Part shown: positions 47,422-60,066 of the stretch, piece after piece
Numbering within the stretch: the stretch's first letter is position 1
How the letters are laid out: each line of letters opens with the position of its first letter
Assembly (NCBI RefSeq): GCF_014898055.3
Contig: NW_023604295.1
Location: 71,140,301-71,204,300 of the forward strand
Direction: 5' to 3'
Origin: Talpa occidentalis
Lineage: Eukaryota > Chordata > Mammalia > Eulipotyphla > Talpidae
Length of the DNA: 64,000 nt
Made by a program: the position numbers and the translations under genes
The notes under the pieces: generated by a model
What the model was told of the DNA's origin: nothing
What the model saw: only the letters and a program-made list of their open reading frames with translations
Databases searched by the model: none

Positions 47422-48940
47422 ATTATTTTTATTAAGAAGCACTACACACACACAAACACATACACACCCCGCTGTGACTATTGTTATGCTGCTTTCTCTC
47501 TTTCCTCTAAACAAAGTTTTCCAAACTTAACTAATAATGAATACAGATTTCAAAACTCCTACACTATAACTTCTGAATCAGTAGATCTCAGGTAGAGCAA
47601 AGTAATCTGTATTTTTAACAAGCACCCTAGGGAACAAGGAATTTAAGTAACATAACTCTGAAAGGCCACTTGGTACTGTGGTAGGTAAATAACTCAATTC
47701 ACCTACATTCTGTCTTAGGACAGACCATCCGTGACAACACTAATAAATTGTGCATGAAATTGATTTCATCTATATTGGAGACATAATTTGTCCTGCAGTA
47801 TGTCCTGTATACTTTTGACTCACACTTTCATTTCAGCTGTTATTCATTTGTGGTCTGATCTTGTGTATAACCTCATTTACAGGGAGGATATTAATTTTTC
47901 TCAATTACAAAGTTTGCTTTTCTCCCTCCCTTCTGTTTACTGATTTTTCAATGAGGAGATCTCAAGTCCTAGAAGCCATTTTTTCTAACTGATTTCAGTC
48001 CAAAGCAAAAGCTTAAACCAGTGCAAAGCTCACTGTAAAGAACAAGATCGAAACTATAAGTTGCATTTTTTAATGCTATCTTTTTGTTTACTATTCTGTA
48101 AATACCTTTTAATTTAAATTAGAATTGATGTCAGTGAAATTCAGATACAAATAGAGTGGTCACTCCTATTATCTTAGTCACCATTCTTATTGGTCCTGTA
48201 TTAAAATGGGATTAGACTGAAACTAGAAATAACCATTTGAGTTTGTTTCCTTGTTTTACAACCTTTTCACTTTCCAGCTTCTCAGCATAAAAAGGATTAA
48301 CAGAACAGAGCTCACTGTACCAGAATACTAAATGTTCTCACATTCTATGTCCTTGAACAAATTTTAACTGAAAAAAAAATCTTTTCTAAAAGAAATACAA
48401 TGAAATATACAGACATATGCACTAAGCTAAATTCTACCACTATCTAAGATATGTATCATGAATAATGATATATTCATTCGCTCTAAAAAACTACACATAC
48501 TCCCTTTGATCACGAGATTTCTATTCTGTAAATTGCTGCTGCCAATTTACATGCTACCTAACTTACAACCAGAATATCTGAAGCACTGAGGGAATTGAGG
48601 CATATCATGATTGCCATATCATGGGAGTTTATTCAAGCTATGCATTATGTTTGAAATTATTTCAATTATAAGGATAAGGGAGGGGTGATAGATAACATTC
48701 TGTTATAATTGAGGAGAGTGTGAATGTTAAACAAATTGGGATTTATACAAATAATAAAGATTTATGGGTTTAAGGGTTTATTTATTTTAATTAATAAACC
48801 ATCGTGTAATCAAGAGTTTAATCCTTAATACTTGAATACCTATAATATAACAAGGCATGAAGAAACAGCCAATGAAATAGTTCACTATATTTGTAAAAAT
48901 AAAACAGAAATAACACAATTTTAAGAATTGAAACCATACA
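47422..48940. other. unassigned sequence
   Basis: A short (CA)n lies at 47443-47468. No gene is seen. Confidence 0.5.
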
Positions 48941-48949
48941 ACATATAGG

Positions 48950-49912
48950 AAAAAAAAAAAAACACAGATGACCAATGACTCCATCAACAAGGAAAACAAA
49001 AGCAAAATAAACAAATGGGAATACATCAAACTAAAAAAATTCTGCACAGTAAAATGAATCTGCATCAAAGGGAAAACCATTCTACTGAATTAACAGAAGA
49101 CAATTACACATTGTTCCACAAGGTATTAATATCCAAAATACACAAACAAATCATAAAACTCAACAATAAAAGCAAACAACTTGATTAATATGTAATCAGA
49201 GGATCTGAATAGTGATTTCTCAAAATAAGACATACAGATGGCCAAAGACACATGAAAAGATGTTCATCAGCTCTATTAGGGAAATGCAGAACAATGAGAT
49301 ATCATTTCACCCCTATGAAAATAGCTGTTATCCGAAAGGTGAGGAAAAAGTGTTGGAGAGGATGTGGAGAGAAGGAAATCTTGTACATTGTTGGCGGGGA
49401 TGTTGGTGGCATAGTTATTATGGAAAACAATATAAAGATTTCTCAAAAAATTAAAACATCATTAATATGGTTACCCTAGTTCTGAATATTTACCCAAAAA
49501 TACTAATATGAAAAGATGTATGCTTCAGCACATTTACTGCAGTACTATTTACAATAGTGAAGAACAGGAAATAATCTAAGAGAACATCCCAAAATAACTG
49601 AAAACGTGGTATATATACACAACAGGATAATACTCAGTTCTTAAGAAAAAATGAAATCCTACCATTTGCAACAATATGGAAAATACTATGCTGAATGAAG
49701 CAACTCAGACAGAAGGCAAATATTGAACAATTTTACTCTAAGTGTTATATAGAGAAAACACCAAAAAAGAACTAAATAAAACAAAAAATAACTTTTGAAT
49801 AAGATCAATTAATAGTTACAAAATGGAAAAGGGTGAAAGGGAGTGGGTAAATTAGGTAAAAGGGGTCAATTGTGTTATAAAAATATAACTGGAATTTTAA
49901 TGTTGAACTTAA
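48950..49912 (+). repeat. L1 3' end (ORF2 C-terminus plus 3' UTR)
   Basis: Frames at 49212-49479 encode ALLGKCRTMRYHFTP, then [19 protein letters not shown], related to the ORF2 C-terminal cysteine/histidine region of the L1 at 32.3-33.5 kb. Upstream text 'atcaaactaaaaaaattctgcaca' is also ORF2; downstream text 'catttactgcagtactatttacaatag' and 'aatactcagttcttaag' lead to a 3' UTR. All frames are disrupted. A SINE sits at its 3' side (49930). Confidence 0.85.
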
Positions 49913-49929
49913 CATAATACATGATTTTT

Positions 49930-50195
49930 TAAAAAGATTTATTTATGTATGCATACAAGAGCTGGGTACAAGCCAGAGGTGCAGGGGGTGAGAGGATTCA
50001 CCAGAGACAGAGTGGGTAGCAGAACAGGCAGATCTACTGAAATACACTGTTGAGGGGAGCAGTGGGCAAGACAGGAGAGGTCTGCTGCGCCAGGTGGGTT
50101 ACTCCCTGGCCGGCCAGGGATTGATCTCGTGCTGCAGAGGCTGTGGATTGCTTCATAGTGCGGTGCTTAACATCTTGTGTCACCAGGGAGGCCCC
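49930..50195 (-). repeat. tRNA-derived SINE, minus strand, perfect 16-bp TSD
   Basis: On the minus strand it begins GGGGCCTCCCTGGTGACACA and ends in ATACATAAATAAAT and poly(A). ATAATACATGATTTTT flanks it exactly at 49914-49929 and 50196-50211. Confidence 0.96.
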
Positions 50196-50416
50196 ATAAT
50201 ACATGATTTTTAATGATGTATTGAAACTTAGATAATGTTAAAATATAATGTTACTTCAATGAAAATAAAATCAATCATCCCAATATAGAAAGTACAAGGG
50301 TAGGAGAAAAATACAAACTTTAAATTATTATTCTTCCCTTTAATGCTCTAAACAAACATATATTTTTAATTCCCAAATTAAATATCATTTAAGGATATAA
50401 TTTAAAATGTAATACT

Positions 50417-50927
50417 GGGGCCTCCCTGGTGGCTCAAGGGGTTAAGCACTGCACTATGAAGCAATATACAGCAGCATAAGTTCAATGCCCGGCCAGCCAG
50501 GGAGCAAACTACATGGTGCAGCAGACCTCTCCTGACTCGCCTGCTACTCCCTTCAGCAGTGTATTTCAGTCAGTCTACCTGTTCTGTTCCCACTCTTTCT
50601 CTGGTGGATCCTCTCACCCCCTGCATCTCTGGCCTGTGTCCCAGATTTATTTATTATTTATTCATACAAGAGCTGGGGTACAGGCCAGAGATGTGTGGGG
50701 TGAGAGGGTTCACCAGAGACAGAGTGGGGAACAGAACAGGCAGACTGACTGAAATACACTGCTGAGGGGAGCAGCAGGTGAGACAGGAGAGGTCTGCTGT
50801 GCCATGTGGGCCGCTCCCTAGCTGGCCGGGGATTGAACTTGTGCTGCAGAGGCTGTGGATTGCTTCACAGTGTGGTGCTTAACTCCTTGAGCCACCAGGG
50901 AGTCCCTAAATATATAAATCTTAAAAG
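50417..50927 (+). repeat. tRNA-derived SINE split by a second, inverted SINE
   Basis: The outer plus-strand copy starts GGGGCCTCCCTGGTGGCTCA at 50417 and reads to CTGGCCTGTGTCCCAG at about 50645. Its A-rich tail (AAATCTTAAAAG) reappears at 50914-50927. Between them lies the inverted copy described separately. AAAATGTAATA (50404) and AAAATGTACTAATA (50934) look like the outer target duplication. Confidence 0.88.
50645..50906 (-). repeat. inner inverted SINE of the pair
   Basis: On the minus strand it begins GGGACTCCCTGGTGGCTCAA, has a B box (GTTCAATCCCC), the subfamily-A body and an (AAAT)n tail meeting the tail of the outer copy. The two copies are tail to tail and would pair over about 230 bp if transcribed together. 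Confidence 0.9.
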
Positions 50928-50944
50928 AAAATAAAATGTACTAA

Positions 50945-53100
50945 TATAAATATCTCCATAGACTTGTCTCAATCCTTGTAGGTAAACATATTAATGTCCT
51001 CTCAAAGAAAAATAAAAATGTAATTGTAATTCTTGATTTGGTTATGATCAAAGCCTCATTTAAATTAATTCCTTGTCTTTAGATATTGGAGATGAAACAA
51101 AGTTAATGACTACTTGCTCTACTGCAAAATTTCTTCAAATACAATAAAATAAAGAAATATTTACTATGCACCCTTATTTATTTGTTCTTTCAAGTCTTCA
51201 CATCTTTTTAATAAGGTTTTGTTTGTGCAGTCTTTTCAAAACTTACATTGGTCTTGTTCAGTAGCTAACATTGTTAAGTAATAGATGAAGAAAATCACTA
51301 CACTATTAAAGACTCATATTAATTTATAACTTTTATTATAGCTATGCATGCAATCTCACAAAATCAGGGCTTAAATAATATTTTCTTTCTTTTTCTATAA
51401 TGGAAATTAATTTTTGGTTCTGTGCAGCTATTCTGTATCTCTGATGGAAAAATTAAGTCTTCCTCATGCTTGAATAATTCCTCATACTCTCCCCACCCCA
51501 AGATGGTAATGCAATTCAGGAATATGATATAGCACCAAAGCACTGGGGTGGGGATTGGGAGGCCCTCTGTTAAGAGATCAACAGAGTCCACAGAGTTTAT
51601 TTAACTCAACTTTAAGGACAAATCATCACTTTCTTCAGTTTCATTATAAAGAGAACATAATTAAATCATGTTTCTTAAGAGGTATTTTTACAGGGTCAGC
51701 ACATGGAAAAAACTTCCTGACAAAGAGGTATCTCATCAGAGAAATTCATTATTAACCAATGAACAAAGCAAAGAAAAGAGAAAATTGAAGAATTAGTAAT
51801 AAGGAAGAGGAAGCAAGAGCTAATTGAAATACTAAGCAAAGGTCAGTCATGGTAAATGATTGCAATTTTTCCAAATATTACTAAAACAAAATCTCTGTTT
51901 TTGCTGCACCAGGACACTTCTAATTAATTTTCAGGCTCGGAGGAGAACTTAGGTGAATGAGTTTTTTAATTCATAGTTTCATTCCACTGAATCAAGGTGT
52001 AGCTCATAGTTGGCTTCTAAGAAAATTCGAAATGGCAGGAGTAATAGGAAGGAAAATTTCTCCATTATTTTGAGAAAGAGCCTAAGGGTTTAATTCAGTG
52101 TCCTGCTTTTCAAAGGCAAGGGCACTTATGAAGGATTGAAGAAAAAGCAAGAAAGTCCCATCTCTTACTGCCAATGTGGCAGTCTAATACTGCTGCTTTC
52201 CACCTAAATTCCTATCAGATTTCTAAGTATAAGGAACTTTGCTAGTTGAATTAAAATAGGTATCCTAAACTTACCTTTGTTATCTCATGAATCTAACACT
52301 TGAACAGTGTTTACACTTGATTGTTCATAGATCTTTTGAAGAAAAGCTACTTTAGAAACATTTCACAATCTACAGAAAAACAGTGAAGAACACATTATCC
52401 ATAGCTGAGGTGAATTAGGCATAATCTAAGACAAAGATATGAGTATCCATTGAGAGGAATTACTTTTAAGAGCACATTTTGATCTCTATTCACTCCTCAT
52501 CATAAATAATTAAATTGAAGAATCAGTAAAATGACAGCTTCCACTTAGTTCATATTAATCACTACTATAGAGTACTAAAAAAGTGACATGTGGTTTTGAG
52601 ATGATGATATGACTTCGCTTTATAAAAAGTTATAAGTAGTGCGGTTAATTTTTAAGTTTTCACGTAAGTATATGAAAGTAGAAAACACCATACTTCAAGT
52701 CACATTTTATCATCAGGTATAAATAAAATTAAATATATGTGTCTGTATACATATATATTAGCAATATCAGAGAAACTTAAAATTACGAATGTTTTTTCAC
52801 TACAATCACCCATTTAAAATGAAATTTTATGCACATATATATACATACACATACTTGTCAAAGCAGTTAAACACATAAATTAGTATAACAGGTATAATTT
52901 TTCTTGTTCTCTCTCATCAGAATCAACATATTTCGAAGTCATTTGTTACTTTGAAAGTGATCTCATGAATATAAATTTAAAACAAAAATACTTAAGGAAA
53001 GTTAAAAATAGAGAAGTAAATATAGTAATTAAGGCAGAAAATATTATTTGCTGTATAAAACAATTAATTAATTATTAATTAACAATTAATTAATAAAACA
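50945..53100. other. unassigned sequence
   Basis: I see no gene or clear repeat. The frames at 51364-51591 and 51555-51755 have no domain. Confidence 0.5.
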
Positions 53101-53107
53101 ATGTATT

Positions 53108-53355
53108 AATTTTTTTATTTACACAATACAGGCCAGAGGCACAGGAGGGTGAGAGAATTCACCAGAGACAGAGTGGGGAACAGAACAGGCAGACAGACTG
53201 AAAGCACTGCTGAGAGGAGCAGTGGGCATGACAGGAAAGGTCTCTGCGCCATGTGGGAATCTCCCTGGCTGGCCGGGGAATTAAACCCACACTGTAGAAG
53301 CTGCAGACAGCTTCCCAGTGCTGTGTTCAACCTGCTGCACCGCCGAGGAGGCCTG
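53108..53355 (-). repeat. tRNA-derived SINE, subfamily A, minus strand
   Basis: On the minus strand it begins AGGCCTCCTCGGCGGTGCAG and runs through CTGGCTGGCC, the body and a short tail. I do not see a clean target duplication. Confidence 0.9.
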
Positions 53356-53440
53356 TATAAAACCTTATTTTTAATGAAGGATTAGAAAGACTAGAGGACG
53401 TGGTGTAGCATTTTACTCATTATTGCCTAATAATCTGGTA

Positions 53441-53442
<2 letters not shown>

Positions 53443-53474
<32 letters not shown>
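53443..53474. repeat. (AT)n microsatellite
   Basis: Uninterrupted AT dinucleotide repeat of about 16 units. Confidence 0.95.
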
Positions 53475-53476
<2 letters not shown>

Positions 53477-53479
53477 AGA

Positions 53480-54420
53480 AAATCATCAAATATTTAATTG
53501 TAAATTAAAAAAAAAGTAATATCTCCTTTCATGGATGTGCCAAATTCTAATATCAATAAACTGGGGATGCAACATAGGCTCGGGAGGAGGTACCTCTTAT
53601 GTTTTAGGGTGTGCTTGAACTCCTCATATTACTAAATCCTCATCTCACTTCAGCATTACAAAGTTATCTCAGAGTTGAACTTAAAAATTTGCAATATTCA
53701 CAAGCAACTGGAGTGTTTCTCATGCACGTTAAAGTTAGCAAGATGATTCAAATCTGTCATTCTCGCTTTAAATTAAAATACTACTTTAATTAACTAGAAT
53801 ATGACAACACTCAGAAACTCTACTATTTAACAATTAGTTATATAATTGGTGGATACATTTGAGAAAAACAAATTCAAAACAAACATATTTAGAAGTCACC
53901 CTTATCAAAAATAATACAACCAATTAAAAAGTGTGTAAAGTCTATTAAGACAGATTTCCAACATTTTGTATACTGTTGTGTGACAACACACTTAGGAGAA
54001 TGAAATAGTTTAGAGAACACAGACTACTGAGGAGCAACCAACTGTGATTTATGAAACGACCTTCGGCAGCATTAATCCATAAGTACTTGTAATTGGTTTT
54101 GTGTGGACACCATTCAGTTACACTATACCCCGTTTTGACATTGTGATTGTCCCTGGCCCTCTTGGACATCCTTAATCTGATGTTATTTCTTAAAACTAGA
54201 GTACTAAATAGATTCAGGATAAAGATAAAAGCTAAGAAATCAAATAGTTTGACACAGAAATTGAGCAAGTTAGTGGAAAAGCTAGTACATTCTAGGTCAT
54301 TATCTCATTGCTGAGATAAAAAACAATATATTGCGGAAACATTCAGAATTGTGAAGACTGTGATTTTTTTCTAATCTATATATAATCTTCTGGCCCTTGA
54401 GAAAGATACTTTTCACCACC
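53480..54420. other. unassigned sequence
   Basis: A 107-codon minus-strand frame (53945-54268) shows no domain. Nothing else is identified. Confidence 0.5.
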
Positions 54421-54429
54421 CCACCCCTG

Positions 54430-54660
54430 CCTAGGAATTATAACATTAAGAAACATAACATATAGATATTATGAATAGTGGCATACAGAATAGATGTTTG
54501 AAATTTTTTAATAAAGTAAAATGTATATAACACAAACTTTACCCCACCATGCCTAGGAATTATAACATTAAGAAACATAACATATAGATATGATGAATAG
54601 TGGCATAATGAATAGATGTTTGAAATTTTTTAATAAAGTAAAATGTACATAACACAAACT
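54430..54660. repeat. 122-bp tandem duplication
   Basis: Bases 54430-54538 are repeated at 54552-54660 with a period of 122 bp and about four substitutions in 109 bases. Downstream text 'ttttcaagtgtacagtttagcagttttaagtgcatcc' resembles an old L1 3' end, so the unit may include the start of that relic. Confidence 0.92.
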
Positions 54661-54894
54661 ACCATTTTAATATTTTTCAAGTGTACAGTTTAGCAGTTTT
54701 AAGTGCATCCATTTGCTACACCAACATCATAAATTTTGTAAAAATACAGATATCTTGACTCCACATTCAGAGTTTGACACTAGCCCATTGTTTAGAAGTG
54801 GTATTTGCCTTATCAAAAATTGTTCTACAAGTGACTCTGATGAACAACCACGGATTAAGTCACTAATTTGATTTAATTCCTTCATTTAACGCAG

Positions 54895-55060
54895 CCCCTC
54901 ACTCACTTAATCTCTTGATTATTTATTGGAACACCTGTAATTTATCAAATTCTGCACTAAGTATAAAATACATTGCAGTGACAATTAGCACTATCCTTGT
55001 CATTTTATCTATCATTTATTATGTGTGTATATATGGCAGACAATATTATGAAGGAAACAC
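54895..55060 (+). repeat. old mammal-wide repeat fragment
   Basis: The phrases 'ttatttattggaacacctgtaatttatcaaattctgcactaag' and 'cattgcagtgacaattagcactatccttg' match the ancient repeat at 31375. Tentative. Confidence 0.4.
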
Positions 55061-55403
55061 ACATGCATGTTTATTTTAGAAATTTGATTTAATGAGTCAA
55101 TAAAAAGGAATCTTTAAAATATCTGTTGTATTTGGTTCTTGAAATGATAGAATTTTAAAAAATGTTTATAATTATGGCACAAACTTTAAAAAGGTATTTA
55201 TTATTTCACACATACTTAAAGTTTAATGCAGTGGCAAAAATGGAAATATCTAACCCTTTGTGCCAAAAGTCAATACTGTTGATAGAAGGAACCCTTGTGT
55301 ATTTTTAAAGATGTCTTTTCTTTTCTTCTATTAATTATTTTTGGGTAAATATCAGTCCAGTGGAAAAAACTGATATCTGAACTTAAATATTGCCTAAAGT
55401 AAA

Positions 55404-55445
55404 AAATAGACCTTAACTAATAAAAATAGGCCTTAACTAATAAAA
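55404..55445. repeat. 20-bp tandem repeat, two units
   Basis: CCTTAACTAATAAAAATAGG-type unit repeated twice (55411 and 55431). Confidence 0.85.
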
Positions 55446-55480
55446 AGAGCTGCATGTTTCCAAGAAGAAAAAGACCTTAT

Positions 55481-55499
55481 GAGAGAGAGAGAGAGAGAG
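55481..55499. repeat. (GA)n microsatellite
   Basis: About nine GA units. Confidence 0.9.
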
Positions 55500-56690
55500 C
55501 GAACACCTTGTGCAAGTCTCCTCCAAGACCAAAGGTAGATGGAAAAGCTATTAAAACTAAAAAGTCCATAAACACTTAATTGAGCCTAGTACTTGAGCTA
55601 GAAGATGAAATACATATGCTTTTGACAATTATTTGTTCTTTGTAACTAAGATAACTTTATTATTCCATTTTAAAGAAAGTTAAGTAACTTTCCCAAGATT
55701 AAAGACATGCTGAGTAATACAAAACTTTCTTTCTCCATAATCAATGAATATTCTTTCCACTGCATTGTAAGTATTATACAAGAAGACAATGATAATGGTC
55801 TATTAGTCTATAGATGTGACCAAATGACCATTATGCAAAATGAAAGGGACATAAAAAGGAAAAGGAGAATGTATATAATACAGGGAATATTTCTTAAGGA
55901 ATTATTAATCTAGGGGCTATATGATTCATAGCAAACTTCTGAAGGTTCAAAACATGAATTAAAGCAGATAGAGTCTATGCAACATTGTAAAGTCATAAAA
56001 CAATAAGATTCAGAAAAAAGTAAGTAACTGAGTGTGACTACAACACAAAGTATATATAGGGTAGTAGGAGGTGGCTAGAGAGATGTATAATTTAGAAGTA
56101 TACATGATAGTGCTGGCAATTAAACACTACTGATATTTCTATTCATAAGGCAAACATGATCATATATGTATTTTAGAATGGTTGGAGCAAGAAAGACTGG
56201 AGATTGACAGGTCAATTTAAAGTATTTAAATAACATGTGACACAGAGAGGAAAGGAAGGATGTCTAATAGTAAAGATGACAGCATAGGTAGAATAACAGT
56301 TCATGATTGAATGTGGAGGTGTTAGAAAAATTAGTCTAGAGTAAGTTCCAGGATTAGTTTGGGCAGTTGGACTGTTAGTGCTGACATTATCAGAACTGAA
56401 TACACAGGTGAAAATAATGGTATGGTTATAAAAATGAAGAACAATTCAATCATATTCATTGCTTACAGTAAAGCTAGTTTCAAAAATGTCTCATGGAAAG
56501 TTGGCGACATATAGTTGGAGCTCAGGGGAGGAATCTGAATCATATGTAAATTTGAGAATTATTGATACAGGAGATAACTGAAATCATGAAGGAAAATAAA
56601 ATTAGCAAGGAAGAATGTCTGGAAAAGATGTGGACAAATGGTGGGTATTTGGAAAAAAAAGAAGTTAACTTATGCCTTTAAAATTTTAAA
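55500..56690. other. unassigned sequence
   Basis: I see no gene. The frame at 55707-55913 has no domain. Confidence 0.5.
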
Positions 56691-56696
56691 AGTAAA

Positions 56697-56944
56697 GGGC
56701 CTCCCCGGTGGCGCAGCGGTTGAGCGCTGGGTTGCAAAGCTGCCCGCGGCCTTGGCGATGCCGGTTCAATCCCCGGCTGCTCCCCGGCCACAAGAGGTGG
56801 GTCCCACATGGCGCGCAGACCTCTCCTGCCGCCCGCTGCTCCCCTCAGCAGTGTACTTCGGTCCTTCTGCCTGCTCTGCTCCCTGCTCTGGCTCTGGCGA
56901 ATTCTCTCACCCTCCCGCGCTTCTGACTGTACCCAGTGCTTGTA

Positions 56945-56991
<47 letters not shown>

Positions 56992-57045
56992 ACAAACAAA
57001 CAAATAAATAAATAAATAAAACATGCCTCTAAAAAAATAAAAAAT
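56697..57045 (+). repeat. young tRNA-derived SINE, subfamily B, with long (AAAT)n
   Basis: It starts GGGCCTCCCCGGTGGCGCAG and has the CTGCTCCCCGGCC block. The tail is a long (AAAT)n from 56945, an (AAAC)n part at 56991-57001, more AAAT, then CATGCCTCTA and an A-rich end. It belongs to the same subgroup as the copies at 43414 and 44014. Confidence 0.95.
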
Positions 57046-57065
57046 AAATAAAAATTTAAGATTAT

Positions 57066-57345
57066 GGGCCTCCCCCATGGCTTAGCAGGTTGAGTATCAC
57101 CCTGTGAAGCAGTCCATGATGCTGTCCGCAGCCTCTGCAGTGCGGGTTCAATTCCCCGCTGGTCAATGTGATACCCACATGGCTTAGCAGACATTTCCAG
57201 TCTCGCCCACTGCTCCCCTCAGCAGTGTCTTTGGTCCATCTGCCTGTTCTGCTCCCCACTCTGTCTCTGGTAAATTCTTTCACCCTCCCATGACTCTGAC
57301 CTGTACCTCACTTCTTGTATAAATAAATAAATCTTTTAAAAAATT
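57066..57345 (+). repeat. tRNA-derived SINE directly after the previous copy
   Basis: It starts GGGCCTCCCCCATGGCTTAG and carries an insert in the head (TGAAGCAGTCCATGATGCTG). The 3' end is CTGACCTGTACCTCACTTCT and (AAAT)n. AATTTAAGATTAT on the left and AAATTAAGAGTAAT on the right look like a worn target duplication, so it is an older copy. Confidence 0.9.
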
Positions 57346-58785
57346 AAGAGTAATCCCTTACACATCTAAGTATTCAAGATTTTAATAAATGAATTGAATT
57401 TGCAATTAATAAATATAAATGTGTTTATTTTGTTAATGTTATATCATTCAATTCCCTTAAATAATCACAAGTAGGATCCCATGCGGATAAACAGAGATTT
57501 CCATCTTGGGAGAGATAAATAGCTATATAAGTTCAGTAAAAGAAGTCAAAATTGTGGAGCTTTATAGTACAATAGACATGAATGAGGAAAACTAGATTCA
57601 TAAAAATTAAATGCTTTAAATAAGGCCACACTCCTAGTTAGTGCCACACATCAGACCTTACTCTATCTTCAAGATAATTTTATTATTAATATATTAATTC
57701 CTTAGAATCCAGAATATAGCTTAATTAATACAATAGGAAAAAAGGTATCAAATATGACTATAGCACTGTAATTTTTCTTTCCAAAACTAATCATTTTTTT
57801 CTAACCTAATGTAGAGAATAATTGAGTTCCACCAGTAAATTAATCCTCTTAACTCGGTTTAATAAGTCTAAGAATAAAGACACAAAGAATGTATTTGTTG
57901 CACCAGGAAGGAAATGCATAATTGCTGAATAGGCAGTGTGTTTTGCCAATTATATAAACACCTATATCATGCAGGCAAAACAGATCTTTTTAAGGCATAA
58001 CAAGAGTATGGATATGTGGTTTTCAGTACTCAGTCTAGAAAAGTGAGATTGCAACAGTTGTAGGTTTTTTTCCTGAGATTGTTTAGTTTTTCTAAAATAT
58101 TATAAAGTTTCATATGCATTTAAAACATTTCATTTTAAAGTTATATATGAATGGATCAAGATCATGAAATTTAAACCACTTGATTTGTTGAGGGTTTTCT
58201 TCATAGCATGCTCATAAGATTTGGTTTTTGGTTGGAATACCTATGTTTTACCAAACAGAAAGGTGAGTATTAACCAGATCCTCCTAAGGAAGAAATGTTT
58301 AAGCATAGAACCACAAAGATGATTTTCAAATTTGGATAACATGGAAAGTAAATCATTATGTAAATGATCATTTCAATTATATATTCATGGTCAAGAAAAG
58401 TATAAGGACGAGGAATATGTCCTTCTCAACATCATCCACATTACCATGGAGTAGGAACTCTGAAATAAACAAGAGCTAAGAAGACAATTTACTTGTAAAA
58501 TGTGTTCAAGTTTTAGTCTGGAGAATAGAAAGGAGGAGACTTGTCCATCTACACAGATGTGATTAATATTAAATGTTGAATTTGCCATCACAATCACATG
58601 ATTTTAGGCACTTGGTTACAATAGGGTTATGATTGCAGATCAGAGCATCTGGGTCTATCTAAGTAGTTTTCTAAAAACATAAGATATAGATTATGTATGA
58701 AAAGGTGAAAGCTCTCCTCCAATTATGCAAATGTCTCTTTTTTGTTTCTCCATTTCCTAATAAACTTGCCCTTTTAAAATGTAAA
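57346..58785. other. unassigned sequence
   Basis: I see no gene or clear repeat. Confidence 0.5.
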
Positions 58786-58789
58786 CTAA

Positions 58790-58900
58790 AGAAAAGATGA
58801 TGTGAGGTGCAGTGATATGAATCTGGGGAGATATGCACCTATGTCTTTGAATCACAAGGTGCTGTAAACTAATTTTACCTCAATTAAAAAAAAAAGTATT
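58790..58900 (+). repeat. old L1 3' end
   Basis: The text 'gatatgaatctggggagat...tctttgaatcacaaggtgctgtaaactaattttacctcaatt' followed by A10 is typical of an older L1 3' UTR terminus. Confidence 0.55.
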
Positions 58901-60000
58901 TTCTGGCAATCCAACATTTGGATTGAAGAAAAATCTAGTACCGGAACTATGAGCTATTTCAAACTACTTGAAACCTATGATATGCAAGTGTATGAATGAA
59001 TAATAGGCAAAAATGAAATACTTGATAAACACTGTTGAGAGTACATGCTAAATTTATAATTTTCAATAACTAAGACATATATGAAAAATGGACATAGGCT
59101 TAAAAGTATACAAAATATCCAAAGCATACCATCCAGTGAAAACAGTTTTTGAAATATATTACTCTGGACTATAACAAGTGATCCATAGCAATGTTTTTTC
59201 TAATTCAGAGATGCTGAAATACCTGAATACCTACAATTTTTGAAAACACCTGAATAACAATTTACGTAAAGGATGAAATTTATAAAATGAGTGGTTAATA
59301 AATTTTTCAGCTTCTGTTAGTCTGCACCAAGTCTTTTGAATATTGTTTCTAACTTTGCAACCAAATAAGACTGAAAGTGCAAAAGAGAACACATTATATT
59401 TACACTTAAACTCCATAAAATATCTGACATTCCCAGATTCATAACTATCTTTTAATTTTATAAGATAAACAATGAAAAGATCAGATGCACTAATGTGTGA
59501 TGCTCTGAGAGATTCAAAGAATACTGCTATACTGTGTCTTTTTTCCTCTATACATTGTTTCAGTTAAGGTTGGTTATTATTTTTTCTAATTATCATATGA
59601 TACATTTAGAGAATTTCTAGTACACATTTTCTACTAACAAATGTCCTCTGTTCACTAATGAGGAAAGGGTCATAAACTCATCTATATATAAGATATGAAT
59701 TTCAACAGTTTTTTTTTTTAAACTGCAGACAACTTTATTAAGAAATAAGTAGAGAAACAAAAGAGATTATTAGCCTACAAATGTGTGTTACCTAAGCAAC
59801 TAGGGGCTGCCTATTTATTTGCTTGTAACTTCACAGGGCATATATCAGTATGCTCTTTTGATATTTGTAGCATCGAAAGACAGTTTTAACACAATTATTC
59901 CTGACACCAAATTTAGACAATAATGGGAGGTCACAGTGGAAAGATGAATTTCTATGAGACTCCATTCACCCAGTTCCATTGCAAATTCTCATTCTCTCTT
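58901..60000. other. unassigned sequence
   Basis: I see no gene or clear repeat. T-rich run at 59709-59718. Confidence 0.5.
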
Positions 60001-60015
60001 TCTCTCTCTGTTTCT

Positions 60016-60017
<2 letters not shown>

Positions 60018-60050
<33 letters not shown>

Positions 60051-60066
60051 GCACGCACGCATGCAC
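60018..60066. repeat. (CA)n/(GCAC)n compound microsatellite
   Basis: About 14 CA units followed by CGCA units; preceded by a (TC)n stretch from 59994. Confidence 0.93.

Noticed and set aside
47443..47468. (CA)n run as a regulatory element
   Set aside because: It is a short, imperfect microsatellite with nothing to suggest a specific function.
53945..54268. 107-codon minus-strand frame
   Set aside because: It has a hydrophobic patch only and no domain; it is within the range expected by chance in 64 kb.
56678..57283. several 70-105 codon frames on both strands
   Set aside because: All are translations of SINE bodies and their AAAT tails; similar frames appear at most SINE copies in the window.
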